A DNA stretch of 64,000 nt. Source: Paenibacillus sp. LHD-38 (GTDB lineage: Bacteria; Bacillota; Bacilli; Paenibacillales; Paenibacillaceae). The notes below the pieces were generated by a model. The model made no database searches and was not told where the DNA came from. It worked only from the letters and a program-made list of their open reading frames with translations. Made by a program: the position numbers and the translations under genes. The stretch spans positions 179,284 to 243,283 of the forward strand of contig NZ_JAVIFU010000005.1 in the NCBI RefSeq assembly GCF_031157315.1. The letters are read 5' to 3'. How positions within the stretch are numbered: the stretch's first letter is position 1; every line of letters begins with the position of its first letter. Shown here one piece after another: positions 9,523 through 17,594 of this stretch.

Positions 9523-10193
9523 TCCAAATAATCCAAGAAATCACGAGCCAGCTCGTATCGGACGATTCGTTTTCCGGTGCCCCGGTAAAAAGGCTGCAGC
9601 CACCCTCTTGCGCATAAGTTCCGCAGATGATGAACAGCCGTTTTGTGATCCATGCCAAAATGCCGCTCCACGTCTTTCGGTCGAATAGGCTCCGCTTGCC
9701 GGATGGCGAGGCGTATTATCTCTTTCTCGGCAAGCTGTGTACGGGAAATCTGAGCCTGCCCTGGCTCAAATCTGCTGAGCACCATCCGAAGCATCGTCAT
9801 GCAAAGCTCCGGGTTCTTCTCCACATCATCGTATGCGAATGAGATAACATGATAGCCCATCGCGAACATAAAGGTTTCACGGTTTAGCTCATTGGAATAT
9901 TTTTGTCGGTCCATGTCGCGCACATGCGAAGCAAAACCTTTGATTTCAATAATAAGCTTTATTTTCCCCGGCAGCAGCCAAGCAAAATCGGCAAAATACG
10001 ACCTGCCTCTCCAATCGATGACTTCATACTCGGGATGCAGATGCTGGAAGCTGCCCCGTAAAGGCCACCAAACGTTCCGTAAAAATAATGTTTCCGCATG
10101 CCCATGTCCTCTCTCCAGTCTGCCGCGGCGCTCCCCCTTCCTATTCTCGACATGATATTGAATAAATGAACGTTGTGCCTCATCATACGCCAT
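9519..10193 (-). CDS. DUF559-like PD-(D/E)XK nuclease with C-terminal winged helix
   Basis: Putative single-domain endonuclease of 224 aa fused to a DNA-binding tail. A PD-(D/E)XK arrangement is visible: Asp69 in YFADFAW, then Glu83 and Lys85 in IIEIKG, followed by a RETFMFAMGYHVISF helix-strand typical of Vsr/DUF559 folds. The C-terminal 60 residues (RPKDVERHFGMDHKTAVHHL) look like a winged helix. No restriction or repair partner lies beside it. The start giving MAYDEAQ is chosen because GGAGGT is 8 bases upstream; two earlier start codons sit on top of the ribosome binding site. The 5' leader carries a terminator-like hairpin. Cellular role unknown. Confidence 0.7.
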   Translation of the reverse strand: MAYDEAQRSFIQYHVENRKGERRGRLERGHGHAETLFLRNVWWPLRGSFQHLHPEYEVIDWRGRSYFADFAWLLPGKIKLIIEIKGFASHVRDMDRQKYSNELNRETFMFAMGYHVISFAYDDVEKNPELCMTMLRMVLSRFEPGQAQISRTQLAEKEIIRLAIRQAEPIRPKDVERHFGMDHKTAVHHLRNLCARGWLQPFYRGTGKRIVRYELARDFLDYLD

Positions 10194-10211
10194 ATTCATC
10201 AACCTCCCTGA

Positions 10212-10261
10212 AAATAGAAAACGTCCCGGTATTACTCGCGCAGGAGTAACAACGGGACGTT
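10212..10261 (-). promoter_or_regulatory. Terminator-like hairpin in the nuclease gene leader
   Basis: On the minus strand AACGTCCCG pairs with CGGGACGTT, with an inner GTTACTC/GAGTAAT stem, followed by TTTTCTATTTT directly before the GGGAGGT ribosome binding site. It sits between the predicted promoter and the start codon, so it could attenuate expression of the nuclease-like gene. Confidence 0.5.
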
Positions 10262-10279
10262 CTTCGTCTCTTTCATCTA

Positions 10280-10308
10280 ATTATAGGACAACAGAGTTGA
10301 GATGACTA
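10280..10308 (-). promoter_or_regulatory. Candidate sigma-A promoter of the nuclease gene
   Basis: A perfect TATAAT (plus-strand 10280-10285) lies 17 bases from TAGTCA, a 4/6 match to TTGACA, on the minus strand. Transcription would start near 10273 and give an 80-base leader containing the hairpin. Confidence 0.4.
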
Positions 10309-10382
10309 GTCTCTTTGCAGAAAAATGCTGCTGAACGAGATTACCAAACTTTTTTGAATAGAGTAACGGATGCCTTAGATAT

Positions 10383-11023
10383 TTAACAGGAATTTCTCCA
10401 GTTAAATTTTCCTTTTCTGCATGTAGGACAGCTTAACTGGAATTTCTCCTGCTAATTTCCTCAGAACGCTCCAAAATCAGCTCAAAACAATAAATTAACT
10501 GGAGGTTTTCCATCTAAGTGGCCGGTAGGAGCTCAATTTGAGCGATTAACGGGAGTTTTTCCAGCTGATTAAACGGAAGGAGCACTAGGTGCGCATTTGT
10601 ACTAGAGGTCACCAGTAAGTTATCTAAACTTTATTTCGATTAGAGTGATCGGGATCGGATGCCTATGAGCTTCGTTATTTAATAGGAATTAACAGGAATT
10701 TCTCCCGTTAAATGATCCATTTCTGCGTGTAGGGTAATTTAACTGGAATTTCTCCTGCTAATTTCCTCAGAACGCTCCAAAAGCAGCTCAAAACAACAAA
10801 TTAACAGGTGTTTTTCCATCTAAGTGGCTGATAGGAGCTCATATTGAGCAATTAACGGGAGTTTTTCCAGTAAAATTAACTGTGAGAGCATTAAATGTGC
10901 CTTTGTACGAGATGATCCTCGGTAAATCAAGGGACGGCGGAGTTCATATTGAGCAATTAACTGGAGTTTTTCCAGCTAAATAAACGGTGGGAGCTCAATT
11001 TGAGCATTTGTACTGGATAGTCA
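10383..11023. repeat. Tandem array of TTAACTGGA...TCCAGCTAA hairpin units
   Basis: This gene-free stretch contains nine units resembling TTAACTGGAGTTTTTCC + AGCTAA, each a small imperfect inverted repeat (CTGGA/TCCAG). They start at 10383, 10433, 10495, 10546, 10689, 10739, 10801, 10852 and 10957. The first four and second four are exactly 306 bases apart unit by unit, so the array arose by a tandem duplication; a third partial copy follows. GAGCTCAATTTGAGC-type palindromes lie in between. No convincing reading frame exists here. Function unknown. Confidence 0.85.
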
Positions 11024-11039
11024 CCGGCTAAATAAGCAG

Positions 11040-11080
11040 AAGCCCCGCTATTTCGAGATTTTCTCGAAGCAGCGGGGCTT
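11040..11080 (-). terminator. Hairpin downstream of katA
   Basis: AAGCCCCGCT and AGCGGGGCTT form a 10-bp stem with an inner CGAGA/TCTCG stem, 26 bases past the catalase stop. The T content after the stem is weak, but position and strength fit a terminator. Confidence 0.6.
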
Positions 11081-11105
11081 ATGTGTAATGGCGCGTTAGA
11101 GATGA

Positions 11106-12560
11106 TTATCCCTGCGGCATATACTTGCGGATATCTACGCCTAGGTTTTGCGAAAGCTTCATGCCAAAATTGCGGTCAGCGCGGAAAAAGTTGCAGATGG
11201 CGCGGAGGCGGATCTCGTCGTTCGTCTGCTCCAGCTCGCCGGTCACATTGGCAATCAAATTTGCCTGCTGCTGCTTAGACAAGGAGCGGAAGCGCTCGCC
11301 CGCCTGTGTGAAATCATCGGTTTTATCGATCTTCTGACGGCCGGCAACCCCTTGAAGAGGCGCATAGGAATCGACGAATGCGGTTGCTTCCCTCGGACTC
11401 TCCGAGGAGCTGTTCGGCTCATAGTTAACCGGCGAAGGATTAGCCTGCATCGTCATCGCCCCGTCGCGTTGATGGTTGCGTACAGGCGCATAGGGACAGT
11501 TCACGGGAATATGGAGGTAGTTCGCGCCAAGACGGTATCGCTGCGCATCCGGATACGAGAACAATCGTCCCTGCAGCAGCTTGTCCTCGGACGGCTCGAT
11601 GCCTGGCACTAATGCGCTTGGCGAGAAGGCCGACTGCTCCACCTCCGCGAAATAGTTAACAGGATTACGGTCCAATGTCATCGTGCCTACCTTTTGCAGC
11701 GGATACATATCCTCCGGCCATACCTTAGTCGGATCAAGCGGATCGAACGCATAACGATCTATATGCTCAACCGGCATGAGCTGTACATGCAGCTCCCATT
11801 CCGGGAATTGCCCAAGCTCAATCGCATTATGCAAATCACGTGTCGCATGATTGAAGTCTTTGCCCTGCATCACGCTCGCTTCAGCCGCAGTGAAGTTTCG
11901 CACGCCTTGCAGCGATTTCCAGTGATATTTAACATAGGCAGGCTTGCCGGCATCATTGATCCACTTAAAGGCATGTACGCCAAAGCCGTCCATCTCGCGA
12001 TAGGTGGCGGGTGTCCCATCATCCGAAAACAACCAGGTCAGCATATGCGTGGATTCCGGCGAGAGCGTCATGAAATCCCAGTAACGCGCGGGATCTTGAA
12101 GATTGGTATGCGGCGCCGGCTTCAAGGAATGGACCATATCGGGAAACTTCATGGCATCGCGAATGAAAAATACGGGCAAGTGGTTGCCGACAATATCATA
12201 ATTGCCCTCCTGCGTATAAAACTTCACCGCAAAGCCGCGTGGATCACGCGCCGTCTCCGGCGAGCCGGTTCCGTTGATAACGGTCGAGAAGCGGACGAAT
12301 ACAGGCGTCTCGGATCCTGCTTCCTGCATAAAATGAGCCTTCGTATGCTCCTTCATGCTGACCTCCGTGCGGAAGACGCCATGTGCGCCAGCCCCCCGCG
12401 CATGTACGACACGCTCCGGAATCCGCTCCCGGTCAAAATGCGCGAGCTTCTCAAGCAAATGGTAATCCTCTATAAGCGCCGGTCCGCGCTGTCCTGCCGT
12501 TCGAGAGCTTTGATTATCGCCAACTGGCGTTCCTTGATTCGTTGTCATGTAGTTGTCCAT
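11106..12560 (-). CDS. katA: Monofunctional haem catalase
   Basis: Catalase of 484 aa, which converts hydrogen peroxide to water and oxygen in the cytoplasm. It is of the small-subunit class. The active-site signature FDRERIPERVVHARG places the catalytic His at residue 53, VGNHLPVFFIRDA carries the distal Asn, and RLFSYPDAQ carries the proximal haem-ligand Tyr. Length is normal for KatA. The ATG follows GAGGTG. The upstream palindrome at 12575-12619 contains a 17-bp element also found before the PerR-like gene, so repression by that protein and induction by peroxide is likely. Confidence 0.97.
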   Translation of the reverse strand: MDNYMTTNQGTPVGDNQSSRTAGQRGPALIEDYHLLEKLAHFDRERIPERVVHARGAGAHGVFRTEVSMKEHTKAHFMQEAGSETPVFVRFSTVINGTGSPETARDPRGFAVKFYTQEGNYDIVGNHLPVFFIRDAMKFPDMVHSLKPAPHTNLQDPARYWDFMTLSPESTHMLTWLFSDDGTPATYREMDGFGVHAFKWINDAGKPAYVKYHWKSLQGVRNFTAAEASVMQGKDFNHATRDLHNAIELGQFPEWELHVQLMPVEHIDRYAFDPLDPTKVWPEDMYPLQKVGTMTLDRNPVNYFAEVEQSAFSPSALVPGIEPSEDKLLQGRLFSYPDAQRYRLGANYLHIPVNCPYAPVRNHQRDGAMTMQANPSPVNYEPNSSSESPREATAFVDSYAPLQGVAGRQKIDKTDDFTQAGERFRSLSKQQQANLIANVTGELEQTNDEIRLRAICNFFRADRNFGMKLSQNLGVDIRKYMPQG

Positions 12561-12574
12561 GATAGCACCTCTTC

Positions 12575-12619
12575 GATTGGTTTATATATTTAGACTTGAT
12601 CTAAATCCTTAAACCAATC
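12575..12619 (-). promoter_or_regulatory. katA operator-like nested palindrome
   Basis: TTTAGACTTGATCTAAA (12589-12605) is a 17-bp palindrome-like site, set inside perfect outer arms GATTGGTTTA (12575-12584) and TAAACCAATC (12610-12619). A close relative of the inner 17-mer (13 of 17 identical) precedes the PerR-like gene. This fits a Fur-family operator. Confidence 0.65.
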
Positions 12620-12737
12620 ATAGCGGATAGCTTATTAGCTGTCATGAAAGCATGATGAACGAAGGATGAATATTTCATGAAAATGATAATGAGACTGCAC
12701 CAGCCATGAAATTTTTAAATGAGAACGCAGCTGCCTG

Positions 12738-13544
12738 CTAATCGCGAATATCCGCAATTCGGTAGCCTGCACCCCGCACCGTAACAATATATTTGGGCGA
12801 TACCGCGCTATCCTTTAATTTTTTGCGCAAGCTCTTAATATGGGCATCAACCAAATTGCTGCCGCCATAGAATTGCAAGCCCCATACCGTATCAAGCAGC
12901 GACTCGCGCGACAGCACAGAGCCGTCGGACGACATAAAATGCAGCAGCAAATCATATTCCGTCTTGGTGAGCTCGATGCGCTGGCCAGCCCGGTCTACCG
13001 TCATTTTCTTGAGGTCGACCGTAATATCCTTAAAGGTTCGAACATCCGCGTCAACTGCCTTAACTGCCGGTCGGTTCAAAAGCATGCGATTGATTTGTTT
13101 TACCGCTTGCTCAGGCTTAGCGGGCCAAACAAGCAGCTCGGCCGCGCCGAGGGCGAAAGTTCCACGGCTGTCGAATGATTTCTGATCCAGCAGGATCAAT
13201 ACAGGAACCGCATGCAGGTCAGCAGACTCCAGCAATTCCGCGCCTGCCTGCAGCGTATGACCCGCCGAAGCATTGACAACGGGTATCGCATCGAAGACAA
13301 GCAGCTCCGGCTGCAGGCTTTGAAGCATACTTTTGTTAAAGTCATGCAGCGAGAAAACATCGAAACATTCGGATGACAATGCGACGAGCAAGCTTTTTAC
13401 CCGTTCAGGCATCGGACTGATGATCATAACCCGCTGCGTAATCGAGCATAACATTCCGTTTTGCAGCAGCTCCTCTTCCGAGAAGCTTCCCGCCTCAGCC
13501 CTATTCAACGAAGCACTGTCCGTTATGATTGTTTCGTCGCGCAT
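12738..13544 (-). CDS. OmpR-type winged-helix regulator with degenerate receiver
   Basis: Transcription regulator of 268 aa. A receiver-like domain (about 38-155) keeps an Asp at the phosphoacceptor position (LLVFDAIP, residue 85) and a Lys in WPAKPEQ, but the acidic pair that binds magnesium is replaced (VMIISPMPERVK). A standard OmpR winged helix follows (LTKTEYDLLLHFM, VDAHIKSLRKKL, VRGAGYRI). It is unlikely to be a normal phosphorylated regulator. The ATG giving MRDETII is preceded by AAGGGG and overlaps the 3' end of the PerR-like gene by 22 bases, so the two are coupled and probably act together. No kinase gene is adjacent. Confidence 0.85.
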   Translation of the reverse strand: MRDETIITDSASLNRAEAGSFSEEELLQNGMLCSITQRVMIISPMPERVKSLLVALSSECFDVFSLHDFNKSMLQSLQPELLVFDAIPVVNASAGHTLQAGAELLESADLHAVPVLILLDQKSFDSRGTFALGAAELLVWPAKPEQAVKQINRMLLNRPAVKAVDADVRTFKDITVDLKKMTVDRAGQRIELTKTEYDLLLHFMSSDGSVLSRESLLDTVWGLQFYGGSNLVDAHIKSLRKKLKDSAVSPKYIVTVRGAGYRIADIRD

Positions 13545-13915
13545 TCTTCGCACACCCCTTCTATTACAACCTGTGCATGCTCGATCCGATATTTCGTTTC
13601 CATCGCTACCTTCTGCAGCCACTCGCCAGGCAGCTCCGTAAGCACCTCGTCTACTCGCCCGCATACGGTACAGACGATATGCTGATGCTCGTCCGTACGG
13701 GCATCGTATCGGCTAACCGCCTCGCCTAGCTTCAGCTCCCTAATCAATCCTGCATCCGTCAAATAACGCAGGGAATTATACACCGTACCGTAGGCGAAGT
13801 TGAAGCCTTTGCCGCGAAGCCGATCAATGACATCCGCCGCGGTTGGATGGTCCGGCGCATGCTGAACGACTTCAAGTATCTCTTTGCGCTGTATCGTTAA
13901 GTTGATTTTGTTCAC
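13523..13915 (-). CDS. Fur-family repressor, PerR-like
   Basis: Metal-dependent repressor of 130 aa. An N-terminal winged helix is followed by a dimerisation domain. The structural zinc site is Cys82-x2-Cys85 and Cys122-x2-Cys125. The regulatory metal ligands of PerR align as His23, Asp71, His77 and His79, but the position of PerR Asp104 is Glu90 (five residues after the second Cys). Start is GTG at 13915. The 17-bp palindrome at 13942-13958 suggests autoregulation, and a related one precedes katA. PerR identity is inferred from context; the Glu residue leaves a Fur-like alternative open. Confidence 0.85.
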   Translation of the reverse strand: MNKINLTIQRKEILEVVQHAPDHPTAADVIDRLRGKGFNFAYGTVYNSLRYLTDAGLIRELKLGEAVSRYDARTDEHQHIVCTVCGRVDEVLTELPGEWLQKVAMETKYRIEHAQVVIEGVCEECATKQS

Positions 13916-13941
13916 GAGAACATCATTCCTTCATTAATGAC

Positions 13942-13958
13942 TTTAGACTAAGTATAAA
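13942..13958 (-). promoter_or_regulatory. Operator-like palindrome before the perR-like gene
   Basis: TTTAGACTAAGTATAAA matches the katA-upstream TTTAGACTTGATCTAAA at 13 of 17 positions. It lies 27 bases upstream of the GTG start, as expected for autoregulation. Confidence 0.6.
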
Positions 13959-14054
13959 TTCATGAGCAGAAACGGTCAACCACGCCTTGTATTGGTCGTC
14001 CTATTACTCTATGAAATAATAATCATTTTTTTGTCGAAATAAATAAACTGAATA

Positions 14055-14083
14055 TTTACAAAATTCAAATAAAGGTGTATACT
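14055..14083 (+). promoter_or_regulatory. Strong sigma-A-type promoter with no gene behind it
   Basis: TTTACA, a 17-base spacer and TATACT form a near-consensus promoter pointing right. No gene starts within the following 350 bases; the transcript would run to the hairpin at 14393-14443. Confidence 0.65.
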
Positions 14084-14089
14084 AAGCCT

Positions 14090-14443
14090 ATATTAAAGGA
14101 AAGGGGATAGCCCATTGGACTAAGTTAGCGAAGCATGTCTCATTAACTCGGAAAGGAGTACCGATCGGATTTAAGGACATGCGGGGACAATAGCGAAAGT
14201 GATGTAAACGGCCACTTGGAATAACAGGTACTTACGGAAAAGAAGGATTTGAAACAAATCGAAAGGATGTTGATCGAGGTCATTAAAGCTAGGATCGAAG
14301 TCGATAAGGTTTGTAACAAATTCGAAAGGACAAAGAAACAGGGCAAGCAGCGGAATGGAGCGTTTGAATAAATTGAATAGTTTTCTACCAAGCACGTGAA
14401 GGGCTTCTGGTTATCATAGATAAGCAGAAGCCCTTCTTACGTG
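14090..14443 (+). ncRNA. Candidate structured non-coding RNA (or small-peptide mRNA)
   Basis: Between a good promoter and a strong terminator-like hairpin lie about 300 bases without a normal gene. GCATGTC (near 14133) pairs with GACATGC (near 14174), with TCGG/CCGA inside, and later GATTTG-AAA-CAAATC can form another stem. The stretch is rich in purine blocks such as GAAAGGA. One short frame, 14267-14371, would encode 34 aa (MLIEVIKARIEVDKVCNKF onward), but no spaced ribosome binding site precedes it and the frame is blocked upstream by TAA, so it could also be a gene remnant. Not recognised as a known RNA family. Confidence 0.45.
14393..14443. terminator. Hairpin between the candidate RNA and cls
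   Basis: CACGTGAAGGGCTTCTG pairs with CAGAAGCCCTTCTTACGTG over about 16 bp with a short bulge. It lies 3 bases beyond the cls stop on the other strand, so it can serve both transcripts; T-runs are weak. Confidence 0.65.
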
Positions 14444-14446
14444 TGT

Positions 14447-15910
14447 TTATAGGATTGGACTCAATAATCTAGAAATCGATTCTTTGAACCGGTTCATAAG
14501 CGGCCGCTCTGAATAAATTTCAAGCGTCATCTCCATACTATTTTTCATATCATCCTCAAAAATGCGTTGCAGTTTAGCCGATGTCTGCGTATCATAGATA
14601 AACGCATTCATCTCAAAATTCAGCTTGAAGCTGCGGATGTCGAGATTCGCCGTGCCAACCGAAGCGACCTTGCCGTCAATGACAAGCGTTTTCGCATGGA
14701 GGAAGCCCTTTTCGAACATAAAGCATTTGACCCCGTTGGCAAGAAGCTCCCCCAAATAGGAATGCGTCGCCCAATACACGAAGAAATGATCCGGCATGCT
14801 CGGCAGCATGATGCGAACATCGACACCGGATAAAGATGCGATCTTCAGCGCCGTCATCAAGCTTTCATCCGGTACAAAATAAGGCGTTTGCAAGCAAATC
14901 GTCTTTTTGGCCGCATAAATCATTTTTATATACGCATCCTTAATTTGTTGGTACTCTGTGTCAGGGCCACTTGCCACCAGCTGCATTCCGATCGATCCCA
15001 CATCACTGCTCATGATTGGGAAATACAGCTCGTTCAACGAAATCTGACCCGATGCTGCCAGATTCCAGTCCATGAGAAACTGCGCCTGCATTTGCAGCAC
15101 CGCGCTGCCATGAACTCTCAGATGCGTATCTCGCCACTCGCCGAAATGCTTGTTCAGCCCCAAGTACTCGTCACCGATATTGAAACCGCCAATGTAGCCA
15201 ACCTGCCCGTCAATAATAACGAGCTTGCGATGATTGCGGTAATTAATCTTTAAATTCAAATAAGGAATTCGCGATGGAAAAAATGCCGCTTCCTGGCCGC
15301 CAGACGCCAGTAATTCATGAAAATACCGCTTCGGCAAACCGGAGCTTCCAATATGGTCATACAGAAACTTTATCTCGACGCCCTCAGCCGCTTTTGCCGC
15401 CAGCGCCTTTACCAGCCTTCTGCCCAGCTCGTCGTCGCGAACGATATAATAAACGAGATGAATATGATGGCGCGCTTCCTCTATATCCTTCAGCAAAGCG
15501 TCAAATTTCGCATTGCCCTCTGTATAGATTTCTACCGCGTTATTGTTTGTGAACAGCGCGTAGCTGGTTTTCAAATTCATGTAGATCATATCCTGATAGC
15601 TTTGCATGGCCGGATCGCTATAAGCAATTTCTCCGTCGCGCAGCTGCCGCATCTGCCTCTCGATGGTGTGCTCAATAATGCGCTGACTGTCGCCGAGCAG
15701 CTTATAAAGCTTTCTTTTGCGTACCTTCTGCCCCAAGATCAAATACATGACAAACCCGATAACCGGTATGAAGAAGAGAACCATAAGCCAAGCCCATGTC
15801 GTGCTCGCGTTGCGCCGTTCAAGAAAAATGACGGTAATCGCCAAAAAGATGTTGAGCAGCATAATAATTGCATATCCATTTTGCATGATTGCCGTTCGTA
15901 TAATAAACAC
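14447..15910 (-). CDS. cls: Cardiolipin synthase
   Basis: Membrane phospholipase D-family enzyme of about 487 aa that joins two phosphatidylglycerols to make cardiolipin. Two N-terminal hydrophobic helices (about 8-60, the PLDc_N region) precede two HKD motifs: HRKLVIIDGQVGYIGGFNIG and HAKTLVIDGKVASVGTANLD. Length is standard for the bacterial enzyme. The start is uncertain. GTG at 15910 is used, with ACTGAGG a few bases upstream; an internal ATG (MQNGYAII) has no site of its own. It is the only gene of its transcript. Confidence 0.94.
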   Translation of the reverse strand: MFIIRTAIMQNGYAIIMLLNIFLAITVIFLERRNASTTWAWLMVLFFIPVIGFVMYLILGQKVRKRKLYKLLGDSQRIIEHTIERQMRQLRDGEIAYSDPAMQSYQDMIYMNLKTSYALFTNNNAVEIYTEGNAKFDALLKDIEEARHHIHLVYYIVRDDELGRRLVKALAAKAAEGVEIKFLYDHIGSSGLPKRYFHELLASGGQEAAFFPSRIPYLNLKINYRNHRKLVIIDGQVGYIGGFNIGDEYLGLNKHFGEWRDTHLRVHGSAVLQMQAQFLMDWNLAASGQISLNELYFPIMSSDVGSIGMQLVASGPDTEYQQIKDAYIKMIYAAKKTICLQTPYFVPDESLMTALKIASLSGVDVRIMLPSMPDHFFVYWATHSYLGELLANGVKCFMFEKGFLHAKTLVIDGKVASVGTANLDIRSFKLNFEMNAFIYDTQTSAKLQRIFEDDMKNSMEMTLEIYSERPLMNRFKESISRLLSPIL

Positions 15911-16119
15911 CTCAGTCTGATGTAAAAGCTAATGCGATCATACTCCAAGCACGAAGTATGTTCAAGCCTGATTATATGCTACAATTCAAGCAGAACAACC
16001 TATTGCTTCATTAATACCGCGATAACATGAGAAGCATCAAAATATAAGCTGATTCAAGCCGGGAACGAATGGCTCTGATTTTATAGAAGACCCGCAGCGC
16101 TGGCACTGGAGGAACGACG

Positions 16120-17436
16120 ATGGATATACGTAAATTTAGATTGGATGAGAAGGCGCTTGGCACCTTTAGCGAAGAGCGAGACGAATATGAAAGAGATTAT
16201 GCAAGGCTTATACAATCACCCGCATTTCGCCGCCTGCAGGGCAAATCGCAGGTGTTTGGCGCAGGCACGGGTGATTATTACAGGACAAGGCTGACCCATT
16301 CGCTTGAGGTTTCCCAAATCGCACGCGAGGTTGCCCGGAGACTGGGCAAGCAATATGAATTTCTCTCCCGCAAGGAGCATCCCGGCCTTGTATTAGATCC
16401 AGCCGTCGTGGAAATTGCAGCGCTCGCACATGATCTCGGACATCCGCCGTTTGGTCATAAAGGCGAAGAGGTGCTTAATCACGTGCTCATGGAAGAGTAC
16501 GGCATCCCTTACGAGGGGAATGCGCAAAACTTTCGCATTTTGATGTTTTTGGAGAAACGCGCCGGAAGCGGAAGCGGCCTTGATTTGACCGCTGCTGTCT
16601 TGCTTGCTATCAATAAATACCCGTTCAGCCTTGGTGAGCCTGGTCGTCTCAAAGGCGTGTACAGCACCGAGTGGGGTGAAATCGAGCAGCTGCGCCGTTC
16701 ATGGAAGATCCCGATCGGCTGCTCCACGCTGGAAGCCCAGCTCATGGATCTATGTGACGATATCGCTTATTCTACGCATGATATTGAGGATGGCATCCGT
16801 GCCGGCAAAATCCATATGAACCGCACCTTTTTTGAGGACAGCAGACTCATCGACCATGTCGTTCAGGAAATTGTCGAGGACAAAGGCAATACGGGCATTG
16901 GCTGGGGAGAAGTGGACATTCCCGCTATGGTCAAGCGTGTGCTCGTCTCCTATTTCGAGCAGTGGCAGGAGCTGTACGTAAGCTGCGAGCGCGAATCCTC
17001 GCGCACACGCCGGGAGATGAAGGCGAGATGGGTAAGCCTGTTCGCCGGCAGGGTCGGCATCATAGACGATTCCGCGCGCGGCTGGAAGAAAGTCACTTTC
17101 GTGAACAATGGGCAGCAGGATATCGATTTACTGCGGACGATGGAAATATTGAAGAAGCTCGCATGGGTCACGCTCATTAAGGACTTCCGCGTTCAGCGCC
17201 TGCAAATGCGCAGCGAGATTATGATCCGCAGGCTGTGGGATAGCTTTAAGGTTCCCGAATACGGCCGCCTTATCATCCCGCCGGACTGGATTGAAAATTA
17301 CGAGCTGCATAAGAGCAAATGGAGCTGGCCGCGGTTTGTCGCCGATTATATATCGGGTATGACCGATGCCTATGCAGAGAAGGTATACGCCGAGCTTTAT
17401 GCCAGTAAGTCAGGCTCGATTTACGAAATGGATTAA
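16120..17436 (+). CDS. dgt: dGTPase-like HD-domain triphosphohydrolase
   Basis: Cytoplasmic hydrolase of 438 aa of the dGTP triphosphohydrolase family, which removes tripolyphosphate from dNTPs. The N-terminal family signature FRRLQGKSQVF and TRLTHSLEVSQIAR provides the first metal His. The HD pair is in ALAHDLGHPPFGHKGEEVL, and a further Asp is in LMDLCDDIAYSTHDIEDG. Length fits the family. ATG follows CTGGAGGAACGACG. It stands alone on the plus strand, with an intergenic repeat and a terminator immediately after it. Confidence 0.93.
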   Translation: MDIRKFRLDEKALGTFSEERDEYERDYARLIQSPAFRRLQGKSQVFGAGTGDYYRTRLTHSLEVSQIAREVARRLGKQYEFLSRKEHPGLVLDPAVVEIAALAHDLGHPPFGHKGEEVLNHVLMEEYGIPYEGNAQNFRILMFLEKRAGSGSGLDLTAAVLLAINKYPFSLGEPGRLKGVYSTEWGEIEQLRRSWKIPIGCSTLEAQLMDLCDDIAYSTHDIEDGIRAGKIHMNRTFFEDSRLIDHVVQEIVEDKGNTGIGWGEVDIPAMVKRVLVSYFEQWQELYVSCERESSRTRREMKARWVSLFAGRVGIIDDSARGWKKVTFVNNGQQDIDLLRTMEILKKLAWVTLIKDFRVQRLQMRSEIMIRRLWDSFKVPEYGRLIIPPDWIENYELHKSKWSWPRFVADYISGMTDAYAEKVYAELYASKSGSIYEMD

Positions 17437-17535
17437 CAAGCGTAAACGGCTGACGCGTCGTCATTGGCGGCAAATGCTCGTTTCGCGTTGAATGATAAGC
17501 ATCGTATAAGGTTGAATTTTTAAATTATATTTTGA
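17437..17535 (+). repeat. Dispersed ~100-bp intergenic repeat, copy a
   Basis: Begins CAAGCGTAAACGGCTGACG directly after the dgt stop and ends in an AT-rich TTAAATTATATTTT stretch. It matches the shared repeat family over its whole length, with a few changes. Confidence 0.8.
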
Positions 17536-17536
17536 A

Positions 17537-17587
17537 AGAAGCGCAGCATAGGATGAGCTTGGCTCATTCCTCGCTGCGCTTCTTTAT
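17537..17587 (+). terminator. Terminator between dgt and the nucleoside hydrolase gene
   Basis: AGAAGCGCAGC pairs with GCTGCGCTTCT, with an inner GATGAGC/GCTCATTC stem, followed by TTATGTT. It lies between convergent genes and may serve both. Confidence 0.7.
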
Positions 17588-17594
17588 GTTAAAT

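Noticed and set aside
10383..11023. CRISPR array
   Set aside because: Units are imperfect inverted repeats with related, not unique, spacers, and the spacing pattern is duplicated exactly at 306 bases. No cas genes are present.
14143..14395. Two leftward frames of 74-82 aa overlapping the candidate RNA
   Set aside because: They have no ribosome binding site, hydrophobic composition from reading A-rich sequence backwards, and they start inside the terminator hairpin.
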